From contig SLMY01000195.1 in NCBI GenBank assembly GCA_007133255.1, forward strand, positions 1 through 5,843: a stretch of 5,843 bases of DNA, written 5' to 3'. This stretch comes from Clostridiales bacterium (GTDB lineage: Bacteria > Bacillota > Clostridia > Saccharofermentanales > UBA5734). Positions 1-5,843 of this stretch are shown here, piece after piece. The translations under genes and the position numbers were made by a program. The notes under the pieces were generated by a model that made no database searches, was not told the DNA's origin, and saw nothing but the letters and a program-made list of their open reading frames with translations. Position 1 is the stretch's first letter, and every line of letters starts with the position of its first letter.

Positions 1-2107
1 GAAAATATTTTGTATGGGTTAACGAAATCAGCCGGTACAGATTGTAAAGGCCCAGTTCATCAGCGGCAAGCAGGATAATATGAAAAACCTTCTGGCGATG
101 GGCCAGTATTTCTTCTTCAGGCAGATGGCCGGCTTTCTGGTTCAGCTGGTCCAGATTCTTTATGCCCAGACGCTGCAGGATTTTTATGAAGATCTCACCA
201 CAGGCAATCGCGTCAGCCTCTGCCCGGTGATGACAATCGAGCCTGACTTGCAGATAGTCGCAGACAGTCTTGAGCTTGTGGTTATCCAGCTCAGGCAGGA
301 ACGCGCGTGCCATTGCCAGCGTATCTACCACCGGTGGATTGAATTTCACACGCGGGTCATTTTTTTCCCGGGTTCTGAAGCCTTCGTAACGCAGAAAACC
401 CAGATCGAAAAAAGCGTTATGCGCCACAACCGGCAAGTCACCCATCCATTCAGACAGTTCCTCAAGAAAATCCAGAGGCGCCGGCGCTCCTTGAAGCTGT
501 TCAGTTGTGATGCCGGTCAGTTCCTGTGTTTTTGGTGAAACAGGTATGCCGGGATTAAGCAGGCTTTTCTTAGTTTCAACTGGCCTGAACCCGCCGTTTT
601 CATCAGGTTCAAAACGAACCGCTGCCACTTCAATCAAACGGTCAATCGCCGGGTTGAGCCCGGTTGTCTCTACATCCAGCGCGATAAAGCCTTCGTCTAA
701 CGTTGCGTTTTCTATCTGCCAGGCGACTGTTGGCCCGTCATCAACCAGATAGCCTTCCACGCCATAGATCAGTTTCAGTTTATGACCATCGCGCGCACAG
801 GCAGCTCTCGCCTCCGCGGCTTCAGGGAATGACTGTACCACACCATGATCAGTGATCGCTATAGCCGGATGACCCAGGCGCGCTGCTTCATTCACCAGCG
901 AACTGGCGTCACAGACAGCGTCCTTTGTGCTCATTTTGGTATGGGCATGCAGCTCAATCCGTTTTTCGGCCGCCCTGTCCTGACGCGGCTGCGGCGCCTG
1001 CCCCTGCTGAATACCGAGCACACGTGCCTGCAGATCTTTGGCGAACTGAGAATCAAAGGACATCTGGGCATGAACCCGCAGCCAGGCATTATTCAAGATC
1101 GCTGACAAGCGCTCTTCATCTTCAATCTTAGCGAAGAGGATACAGGTAACAGAACTGGTATAATCTGTCAGCGCGAATTTTATCAGGAGCCGCGTGCCCT
1201 GGCTGACCAGACGGCTTTCATAGTCAATCACCTGACCTTCAATCAGGACCATGCCTGATTCACTGTTCAGGCTTTGAATGGCGGACGGCGTCAGCTGTGT
1301 ATTCATCCGGCCAAAAAGAACGCCTTCAGGCTGAGGCTGCCGGCGAAGCGGTTTCTTTTCAGCGTGCGGTCTTTGCCCGTTCTGGCTTGTACGGTTCATG
1401 TCCGCCGGTGAAAGGTAATCGCCGTTTTGATTATGACCATTGCCTGGCTGGCCGGCAGGCTGGCCGGCCAGTGAATCTGAAGCAAGCGGCCGCTGTGCCT
1501 GCGGCCTGTCCGCCACCAGCGCGGCGTGCGCGGCGTTCGCGTGCTGATAATGAGTCTGGTCCAGTGATTGTGTGTACGAAAGCAAATCACCATTATCCGG
1601 GATCAGGCAAAAAGAAGTCTGAGCCGTTACATGGCTGCAGAACAAATCATTCAGACGGTTGACTTGTTTTGGCTCTAACAGGTCACAGCAGACTGTATGC
1701 AGCCTGACGGCCACCTGGCTATCGTTCTGATCAGTCTCGAAGGAAGCCTGGCGCAGCATCGACGCCATCAGCGCGTCTTTTTTTCCCAGATGACGCAGCA
1801 GCCAGGGAGCCATCCGCGCGGCATAACGGCTGCTTTCTTTTTCACAAAGCGGGTTGGCGAAGCGCTGGCAGATCAGTACTTCATGCACTGATAAATTCTG
1901 TTCAAGCGCTTCTTCCATGCGGCACAGCAGATCTGGCTCGCACGGGCTTTCCATCAGGCAGTCAAGCAGCAGATGACCATCACGCCTGATGGTCATTCCC
2001 GTCACCAGACCTGTCAGGCCGCTGACGTGTTCCTGCAGCTGCCGGTCCGGCACCCATTTTCTGATTAGTTCTGATATTGTTGTCTTTAACACTTCGGGTC
2101 TCACCAT
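1..2107 (-). CDS. polC: DNA polymerase III alpha subunit, PolC type (N-terminal 702 residues; 3' end outside window)
   Basis: PolC is the replicative DNA polymerase of Bacillota, with a built-in proofreading exonuclease. The minus frame stays open from ATG at 2107 to the left edge, giving 702 of the roughly 1,430 residues usual for the family. Domains in order: N-terminal domain (about 1-180); a Pro/Gln/Ala/His-rich linker (about 183-262); OB fold (about 283-370, with LTDYTSS); first half of the PHP domain (HAH at 387-389, TDH at 419-421); DEDDh exonuclease (about 474-640) inserted in the PHP domain. The exonuclease motifs are DVETTG with D478 and E480, HNAFFD with D568, and HHRAEAD with H627 and D632, so all acidic residues and the catalytic His are present. 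The PHP domain resumes near 670. The palm and fingers are not visible. An in-frame TGA at 2113-2111 limits the start to ATG 2107 or the adjoining GTG 2104. It lies 22 bases after ispG and is probably co-transcribed with it. Identification is firm; the exact start is less so. Confidence 0.96.
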   Translation of the reverse strand, partial: MVRPEVLKTTISELIRKWVPDRQLQEHVSGLTGLVTGMTIRRDGHLLLDCLMESPCEPDLLCRMEEALEQNLSVHEVLICQRFANPLCEKESSRYAARMAPWLLRHLGKKDALMASMLRQASFETDQNDSQVAVRLHTVCCDLLEPKQVNRLNDLFCSHVTAQTSFCLIPDNGDLLSYTQSLDQTHYQHANAAHAALVADRPQAQRPLASDSLAGQPAGQPGNGHNQNGDYLSPADMNRTSQNGQRPHAEKKPLRRQPQPEGVLFGRMNTQLTPSAIQSLNSESGMVLIEGQVIDYESRLVSQGTRLLIKFALTDYTSSVTCILFAKIEDEERLSAILNNAWLRVHAQMSFDSQFAKDLQARVLGIQQGQAPQPRQDRAAEKRIELHAHTKMSTKDAVCDASSLVNEAARLGHPAIAITDHGVVQSFPEAAEARAACARDGHKLKLIYGVEGYLVDDGPTVAWQIENATLDEGFIALDVETTGLNPAIDRLIEVAAVRFEPDENGGFRPVETKKSLLNPGIPVSPKTQELTGITTEQLQGAPAPLDFLEELSEWMGDLPVVAHNAFFDLGFLRYEGFRTREKNDPRVKFNPPVVDTLAMARAFLPELDNHKLKTVCDYLQVRLDCHHRAEADAIACGEIFIKILQRLGIKNLDQLNQKAGHLPEEEILAHRQKVFHIILLAADELGLYNLYRLISLTHTKYF
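1445..1468 (-). repeat. Tandem 12-base repeat coding AGQP-AGQP in the PolC linker
   Basis: Two direct 12-base copies (1445-1456 and 1457-1468, 11 of 12 bases the same) encode Ala-Gly-Gln-Pro twice, residues 214-221 of PolC. They lie inside the low-complexity linker between the N-terminal domain and the OB fold. The repeat keeps the reading frame and looks like a small slippage duplication in an unconstrained linker. Confidence 0.75.
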
Positions 2108-2125
2108 CCGTCATATACACGTCGC

Positions 2126-2141
2126 TCACTCAATTGAGTGA
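2126..2141. repeat. 16-base perfect palindrome across the ispG stop codon
   Basis: TCACTCAATTGAGTGA reads the same on both strands, centred between 2133 and 2134. It contains the ispG stop codon (TGA at 2132-2130) and ends 18 bases before the polC ATG. As RNA it could form a 6-pair stem with an AATT loop; no T-run follows, so it is not a convincing Rho-independent terminator. Whether it is a protein-binding site, an mRNA hairpin or chance is unknown. Confidence 0.6.
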
Positions 2142-3206
2142 AGCACATAGTTTGTCTATTTCATCCATCAGAGCCTTAACGGCTTCCTCCTGCGGGACTT
2201 TACGTAAAATCTCGCCTTTTCTGAAAATAAGAAACTCACCTTTACCGCCGGCGATACCGATATCGGCGTGCCGGGCTTCTCCGGGTCCGTTCACGGCACA
2301 GCCCATGACAGCGACGCGTATCGGATGGCGGATCGATTTTAGTTTTTCCTCTACTGTTTCAGCTACCTTCTGCAAGTCAACCGCTGTACGTCCGCAGGTG
2401 GGACAGCTGATCAGCTCAGGTCCCCGGCGCCGCAGTCCCAATGATTTTAAAATCGCGTAAGCCGCGTGAATTTCCTCAACCGGATCTGCTGTCAGCGACA
2501 CTCTCAGCGTATCACCAATCCCTTCTGCCAACAAGGTACCAATACCAACCGCTGAACGTATCACACCTTCACGGAGCGTACCAGCTTCTGTTACGCCCAG
2601 ATGCAGCGGGTAATCGGTTTTCCGCGAGAGCAGCCGATAGGCGGCAATGGCCAGAGCCGGATCAGAAGCCTTGATAGAAAGAACAATCTGGTCAAAACCA
2701 AAACGCTCAAGCATCGCGACAGAGTCAAGTGCCGAGGCTGTCATCGCGGCCTCGTTCACACCGCCATGAGCGTTGATCAGGCTTTGTTTCAGCGAACCGG
2801 AATTGACACCGACCCGTATCGGAATGCCTGCCTTTCTGGCCGCGTCGGCAATCTGGCGGACACGCTCAGGGTCGCCAATATTGCCGGGGTTAATCCGGAT
2901 CTTATCGGCACCGGCGTTGATCGCGGCCAGAGCCAGCCGGTAATCAAAATGAATATCCGCTACCAGCGGCAGCGGCGAGAGCCGGCGGATTCTGGCGAAA
3001 GCGTCCGCTGCTTCCATGTCGGGCACAGCCAGGCGGCTTATCTCGCATCCAGCCTCGGCCAGCTGCAGAATCTGCCGCAGTGACGCGTCTGCATCACGTG
3101 TATCTGTATTGTTCATCGACTGCACAACAACAGGAGCGTCACCGCCAATGGCCAGGCCGCCGACCATCACCTTTTTTGTTTTTCGTCTTGGATAGGACAA
3201 CATCAC
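2130..3206 (-). CDS. ispG: (E)-4-hydroxy-3-methylbut-2-enyl-diphosphate synthase (HMBPP synthase, GcpE)
   Basis: IspG reductively opens 2-C-methyl-D-erythritol 2,4-cyclodiphosphate to HMBPP, the penultimate MEP pathway step, in the cytoplasm. The 358-residue protein has the usual two-part layout: an N-terminal TIM barrel with conserved patches VQSMNNTDT (28-36), ADIHFDY (83-89), KIRINPGNIG (102-111), and TEAG holding the catalytic Glu at 207; then a C-terminal 4Fe-4S domain. The cluster ligands are C268 and C271 in SCPTCGRT, C303 in MGC, and E310 in NGPGEA, matching the three-Cys-one-Glu pattern known for the family. Length is slightly shorter than the E. coli and Bacillus enzymes but in the normal bacterial range, with no plant-type insert. 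The start is GTG at 3206 directly followed by ATG at 3203; a GAAAGGA ribosome binding site at 3220-3214 sits 7 bases from the GTG and 10 from the ATG, so either may be used. It lies between rseP (41 bases upstream) and polC (22 downstream). The stop codon is inside a 16-base palindrome. Confidence 0.98.
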   Translation of the reverse strand: MMLSYPRRKTKKVMVGGLAIGGDAPVVVQSMNNTDTRDADASLRQILQLAEAGCEISRLAVPDMEAADAFARIRRLSPLPLVADIHFDYRLALAAINAGADKIRINPGNIGDPERVRQIADAARKAGIPIRVGVNSGSLKQSLINAHGGVNEAAMTASALDSVAMLERFGFDQIVLSIKASDPALAIAAYRLLSRKTDYPLHLGVTEAGTLREGVIRSAVGIGTLLAEGIGDTLRVSLTADPVEEIHAAYAILKSLGLRRRGPELISCPTCGRTAVDLQKVAETVEEKLKSIRHPIRVAVMGCAVNGPGEARHADIGIAGGKGEFLIFRKGEILRKVPQEEAVKALMDEIDKLCASLN

Positions 3207-3213
3207 GCTAGAA

Positions 3214-3220
3214 TCCTTTC
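3214..3220 (-). promoter_or_regulatory. Ribosome binding site of ispG
   Basis: GAAAGGA on the minus strand at 3220-3214 lies in the 41-base rseP-ispG gap. Its spacing is 7 bases to GTG 3206 and 10 to ATG 3203, so it serves the GTG-ATG start pair without deciding between them. Confidence 0.75.
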
Positions 3221-3247
3221 AACGTATGCTCAGTTCAGCAGCTGGCG

Positions 3248-4543
3248 TCAGCGGCCGGTCAGCCGCAGCAGATCGAAAGTCAGCCCGGCCAGGGCCAGCA
3301 GGATAATCAGCGCGAAGCCGATCATGCCGATCAGGCTTTGTGTGCGTAACGATAATCGTTTGCCGCGTATCGCCTCAACACCAATGAGAATCAGATGGTT
3401 GCCGTCGAGGGGCGGTATGGGCAGCAAGTTCATAAAGCCGAGACTGACCGAGATTAAAGCAAACATCCAGAGCAGCTGGAACACTTTTTCGCTGAGCGGC
3501 TGTTCCTGGCTGACAACATCGCTGATCATGGTGACAACACCAACCGGTCCGGCCAGTGTATCCTGCGGCCTGAGCGCGCCGCTGAACAACATGCCGATGC
3601 TGCGAACGGTAACTTTGACAATTGACCAGGACCACTGGAAAGCCTGGCCGATTGCCGGAATAAAGGCCTGGCTGGACTCAAAGTAGAGTCCGCGGGGTAC
3701 CGGATCCTGATACCGGCTGGCTGTCATTGTCACAGTCTTGGGCTCGCCATCGCGCAGGATATCAATCTCAAGCGGCTGATGGCCGCTTTGCGCGATTTCC
3801 GCGTTAAAACGTTCTGAATCCTGGAACGGAACGCCATTAGCCGCCAGCAGCACATCTCCAGGCTGCAGAACCGGCTCACCCTGATTCGATTCAGGATCCA
3901 CTTCGTTCACCACAGCTGTAGCCTGGTCCTGTGACATCTGGATGGTGATACCCAGCCGATAGTTGTCACGCCATTGCGGTTCCATGACAACAGTTGTCTT
4001 TTCACCGCTGCTTTTTCTGACCAGCAGTTCCATTGGCTGATCCGCGCCCAGAAACATCTCAGCGCCATTATAATCCAGCGTGGTGCGAACGGGCTGATTA
4101 TTAGCGCGCAAGATCCGGTCACCCACTTCCAGGTCAGTTTCAGCAGCCAGCGAGTTCTCGGCGATCTCGCCGATGACCGGAAGGGTATACCCAAACGATG
4201 AGAACATAATCAGAAAGGCCAGCACACCCGAAAGCAGATTCAGCGCCGGTCCGGTACTGATCACGATCGCTCTGGCCCATTTCGGACGATTATAGAAAAA
4301 ACCAGGATTGTCATTTTGTTTGTCCAGTTCGTCGTACTCGCCCGCGAATCTTACAGACGCGCCGATCGGCAGCAGTTTGAGACTGTACTTTATATTATTT
4401 CTCCGCCACGAAAAAAGGACGGGACCCATAAATATAGAAAACTCCTCTATCTCAAAACCGAGCCTGCGTCCGGTCAGATAGTGCCCCAGTTCGTGCACGA
4501 TCATCATCACACTTAAAATTAATAAACCAATAGCGACACCCAT
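3248..4543 (-). CDS. rseP: Site-2 intramembrane zinc metalloprotease RseP/RasP family (M50), two PDZ domains
   Basis: This is an integral membrane protease of the RseP/RasP family, whose known members cut anti-sigma factors and remnant signal peptides within the membrane. The 431 residues show a first membrane segment carrying the zinc motif HELGH (17-21, catalytic E18), a membrane re-entrant beta loop region (about 35-70), a second segment at about 92-116 with GPALN (98-102), a third at about 355-378 running into NLLPIPPLDG with the third zinc ligand D380, and a fourth near 402-425. Between segments two and three are two PDZ-like domains, about 122-190 (LEVGDRIL) and about 208-275 (LQPGDVLLAANG). 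Bacillus RasP, as I recall its sequence, has only one PDZ plus a different insert, so the layout is closer to E. coli RseP. After LDG comes N rather than the usual G. The start is ATG 4543, with AAGGAG at 4558-4553, 9 bases upstream and lying inside the last codons of dxr. The physiological substrate cannot be told from this window. Confidence 0.95.
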   Translation of the reverse strand: MGVAIGLLILSVMMIVHELGHYLTGRRLGFEIEEFSIFMGPVLFSWRRNNIKYSLKLLPIGASVRFAGEYDELDKQNDNPGFFYNRPKWARAIVISTGPALNLLSGVLAFLIMFSSFGYTLPVIGEIAENSLAAETDLEVGDRILRANNQPVRTTLDYNGAEMFLGADQPMELLVRKSSGEKTTVVMEPQWRDNYRLGITIQMSQDQATAVVNEVDPESNQGEPVLQPGDVLLAANGVPFQDSERFNAEIAQSGHQPLEIDILRDGEPKTVTMTASRYQDPVPRGLYFESSQAFIPAIGQAFQWSWSIVKVTVRSIGMLFSGALRPQDTLAGPVGVVTMISDVVSQEQPLSEKVFQLLWMFALISVSLGFMNLLPIPPLDGNHLILIGVEAIRGKRLSLRTQSLIGMIGFALIILLALAGLTFDLLRLTGR

Positions 4544-4546
4544 TCG

Positions 4547-5713
4547 TTATAACTCCTTAACATATTTTCTGGCCCAGTTATCTGCTTCCATCAGGTCTTC
4601 ATAGGAAAAACTAGACTGATATCCATTTTTAAGATGCGCTTCCATGCACCGCTCTACATCTTTGGCAATATCTGTAAAACTAATCTGCCGTCCAAGGAAA
4701 CGCTCAACAGCCGTTTCATTAGCGGCGTTCATCACAGCCGGCAGGGTGCCTCCCTGCCTGGCAGCGTCGTAAGCCCGGACCAGCAGCGGGAAATTATCCA
4801 GGTCAGGCTGCTCAAATGTCAGCTGACTCGCTTTCGGCGAAAATGGATCAAACCGCGGCTGGCCGCCGGGCGGCAGGCGAGCCGGCCAGGTCAGTGCCAG
4901 TTGAATCGGCAGTTTCATATCAGGAAAACCCATCTGGGCCAGTACCGATCCGTCCCGCAGCTCTATCATGGAATGAATAATACTCTGCGGATGAATAACA
5001 ACTTCTATCTGTTCAGCCGGACAGCCAAACAGCCAGCTTGCTTCAATCACTTCCAGCCCCTTGTTCATCAAAGTAGCCGAATCGATCGTTATTTTCCCGC
5101 CCATCTGCCAGGTTGGATGTTTCAGGGCATCTTCCACTTTTACCTTCTGCAGCTGCTGCTGGCTGTAGCCGCGAAACGGGCCGCCGGAGGCCGTGAGTAA
5201 AATACGCTGCAAACTGTCCGGAGCTGTTCCTGCCAGACACTGCCAGATAGCTGAATGTTCGCTGTCTACCGGATACAAGGTGCCGTCATATTCCTGAAGC
5301 ATCGGCACAACCAGCGCGCCTCCGGTTACCAGCGTTTCCTTGTTAGCCAGCGCGATCGCCTTACCAGCTTTTATCGCCGCCATAACCGGTTCCAGACCGG
5401 CGGCACCAACCATAGCGGCGACAACCATTTTCGCTTCACTGATTGTCGCGACAGCCAGGTTTCCTTCACGACCAAACATCACTTCCACAGCTGGAGAAAC
5501 ATCACGCAGACGTTCCCTGAGCTTCACCGCGTCCTGCTCCCGCGCGACACTGACCAGACGCGGCTTAAATTGACGGACCTGCTTTTCAAGCAGATCAATC
5601 TGATAGCCTGCCGCCAGCGCGGCAACCGGCCTATGAAGATGAGCACATACTTCTAAAGTCTGTGTCCCAATTGATCCAGTTGATCCTAATATCGTTATCG
5701 GCTGACCTTGCAC
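4547..5713 (-). CDS. dxr: 1-deoxy-D-xylulose 5-phosphate reductoisomerase
   Basis: Dxr converts DXP to 2-C-methyl-D-erythritol 4-phosphate with NADPH and a divalent metal, the committed step of the MEP isoprenoid pathway, in the cytoplasm; it is the target of fosmidomycin. The 388-residue product has the NADPH-binding GSTGSIGTQTLEV near the N-terminus (10-22) and ANKETLV (123-129). The metal ligands D150 and E152 lie in PVDSEHSAIWQ, and E221 in MNKGLEVIEA. The active-site flap HPTWQMG (H199, W202, M204) and HPQSIIHS (H241) are also present, with a C-terminal helical domain after about 290 (MNAANE at 328-333). No key residue is missing and length is normal. The start is GTG at 5713, with GGGAG at 5725-5721 seven bases upstream; the next in-frame upstream stop is TGA at 5752-5750 with no better start between. 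It is the first clear gene of the minus-strand cluster and ends 3 bases before rseP. Confidence 0.98.
   Translation of the reverse strand: MQGQPITILGSTGSIGTQTLEVCAHLHRPVAALAAGYQIDLLEKQVRQFKPRLVSVAREQDAVKLRERLRDVSPAVEVMFGREGNLAVATISEAKMVVAAMVGAAGLEPVMAAIKAGKAIALANKETLVTGGALVVPMLQEYDGTLYPVDSEHSAIWQCLAGTAPDSLQRILLTASGGPFRGYSQQQLQKVKVEDALKHPTWQMGGKITIDSATLMNKGLEVIEASWLFGCPAEQIEVVIHPQSIIHSMIELRDGSVLAQMGFPDMKLPIQLALTWPARLPPGGQPRFDPFSPKASQLTFEQPDLDNFPLLVRAYDAARQGGTLPAVMNAANETAVERFLGRQISFTDIAKDVERCMEAHLKNGYQSSFSYEDLMEADNWARKYVKEL
4553..4558 (-). promoter_or_regulatory. Ribosome binding site of rseP, embedded in the dxr 3' end
   Basis: On the minus strand AAGGAG at 4558-4553 is a strong Shine-Dalgarno match, 9 bases before the rseP ATG at 4543. 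It is made of the last sense codons of dxr (Lys-Glu), and the dxr TAA at 4549-4547 lies between it and the start. Ribosomes ending dxr would therefore terminate over the rseP initiation site, a usual arrangement for translational coupling. Confidence 0.85.
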
Positions 5714-5717
5714 ACGA

Positions 5718-5725
5718 TCACTCCC
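5718..5725 (-). promoter_or_regulatory. Ribosome binding site deciding the GTG start of dxr
   Basis: GGGAGTGA on the minus strand (5725-5718) matches the anti-Shine-Dalgarno well, with GGGAG ending 7 bases before GTG 5713. A second, overlapping GTG at 5715-5713 is out of frame. This site is the main reason to accept a GTG start for dxr. Confidence 0.75.
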
Positions 5726-5831
5726 GTCTGTTTTATATATTTGTTCCAGTCATTTCCCGTCTGCCCATGCCCTTTATCCAGGGACCACCATTTTATCATC
5801 GCGCATTATTTTGAACAGGTGATGACGACTT

Positions 5832-5843
5832 ATGGCAAAACAC
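5832..5843 (+). CDS. Possible start of a divergent plus-strand gene (four codons visible)
   Basis: ATG at 5832 begins Met-Ala-Lys-His and runs off the right edge. AGGTGAT at 5817-5823, 8 bases upstream, is a seven-base match to the complement of the 16S rRNA 3' end, which is the only support. If real, the gene is divergent from dxr and the shared region would hold both promoters. Four codons give no product identity, and the minus-strand frame crossing the same bases is a competing reading. Confidence 0.3.

Larger units (their letters stand above)
5714..5843. other. Leader/intergenic region upstream of dxr, no recognised gene
   Basis: Beyond the dxr ribosome binding site this stretch holds no convincing gene. 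It has an AT-rich patch at 5731-5740, but no -35-like hexamer at the right distance, so I do not call a promoter. A minus-strand frame enters from the right edge and closes at TAA 5776-5774 after about 22 codons; it could be the tail of an upstream gene. It has no visible similarity to the C-terminus of CdsA or UppS, the usual upstream neighbours, as far as I can recall those sequences. Confidence 0.5.

Noticed and set aside
80..538. 152-codon plus-strand ORF in the left part
   Set aside because: It overlaps the PolC exonuclease coding region on the other strand, where the three DEDDh motifs are read continuously; the plus frame looks like a shadow.
1461..1470. Ten-base palindrome TGGCCGGCCA as a regulatory site
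   Set aside because: It is a by-product of Ala-Gly codons in the AGQP repeat inside the PolC coding sequence.
1297..1662. 121-codon plus-strand ORF over the PolC linker
   Set aside because: Ala/Arg/Pro-rich complement of the low-complexity linker. The minus frame is continuous across it and joins domains in the right PolC order.
1..2107. Possibility that polC is broken or a pseudogene, because no complete minus-strand ORF is seen here
   Set aside because: Codon-by-codon translation shows no stop or frame change over 702 codons; the ORF simply does not end before the window edge.
2601..3083. 160-codon plus-strand ORF antisense to ispG
   Set aside because: A shadow of the ispG frame with no domain or coding signature, and opposite in direction to a complete, motif-bearing gene.
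3207..3247. Terminator between rseP and ispG
   Set aside because: The 41-base gap has only weak imperfect self-complementarity and no T-run, so read-through within an operon is more likely.
4634..5200. 188-codon plus-strand ORF antisense to dxr
   Set aside because: It lies fully inside dxr, whose motifs and length are intact. The product has no recognisable domain, is rich in Arg/Gln/His as expected from reading the complement of GC-rich coding DNA, and has no convincing ribosome binding site.
5731..5742. AT-rich TATAAA-like patch as a dxr promoter -10 box
   Set aside because: No TTGACA-like hexamer lies 16-18 bases upstream, and transcription would begin on top of the ribosome binding site.

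Overview
The window is ordinary core chromosome from a member of the Bacillota (Firmicutes), most likely an anaerobic lineage of the Clostridia/Negativicutes type with moderately high G+C. The evidence is a PolC-type (Gram-positive) replicative DNA polymerase in the order dxr - rseP - ispG - polC, a gene order well known in that phylum, together with Shine-Dalgarno sites of the AAGGAG type. Genus cannot be told from the sequence alone.

All four genes lie on the minus strand, so transcription runs right to left. From the right: positions 5714-5843 are a mostly non-coding leader or intergenic stretch; 5713-4547 is dxr (DXP reductoisomerase); 4543-3248 is rseP (site-2 membrane protease with two PDZ domains); 3206-2130 is ispG (4Fe-4S HMBPP synthase); and from 2107 to the left edge is the first 702 codons of polC, whose polymerase half lies outside the window. 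I translated the whole 2107-to-2 stretch codon by codon on the minus strand. It is one uninterrupted frame, although no complete ORF closes inside the window.

Gene gaps are 3, 41 and 22 bases with no terminator-like hairpin plus T-run between genes, which supports one transcription unit. Dxr and IspG are the second and the penultimate steps of the MEP isoprenoid pathway. RseP acts in membrane stress signalling and signal-peptide clearance, and PolC copies the chromosome. The link is conserved housekeeping synteny rather than a dedicated joint pathway.

I found no mobile element, CRISPR array, RNA gene or defence/accessory system. The points worth a second look are small: an RseP with two PDZ domains and an LDGN instead of LDGG active-site motif, a long Pro/Gln/Ala/His-rich linker in PolC, a 16-base perfect palindrome over the ispG stop codon, a polC start without a clear ribosome binding site, and a possible divergent gene start at the right edge where cdsA would usually be expected.
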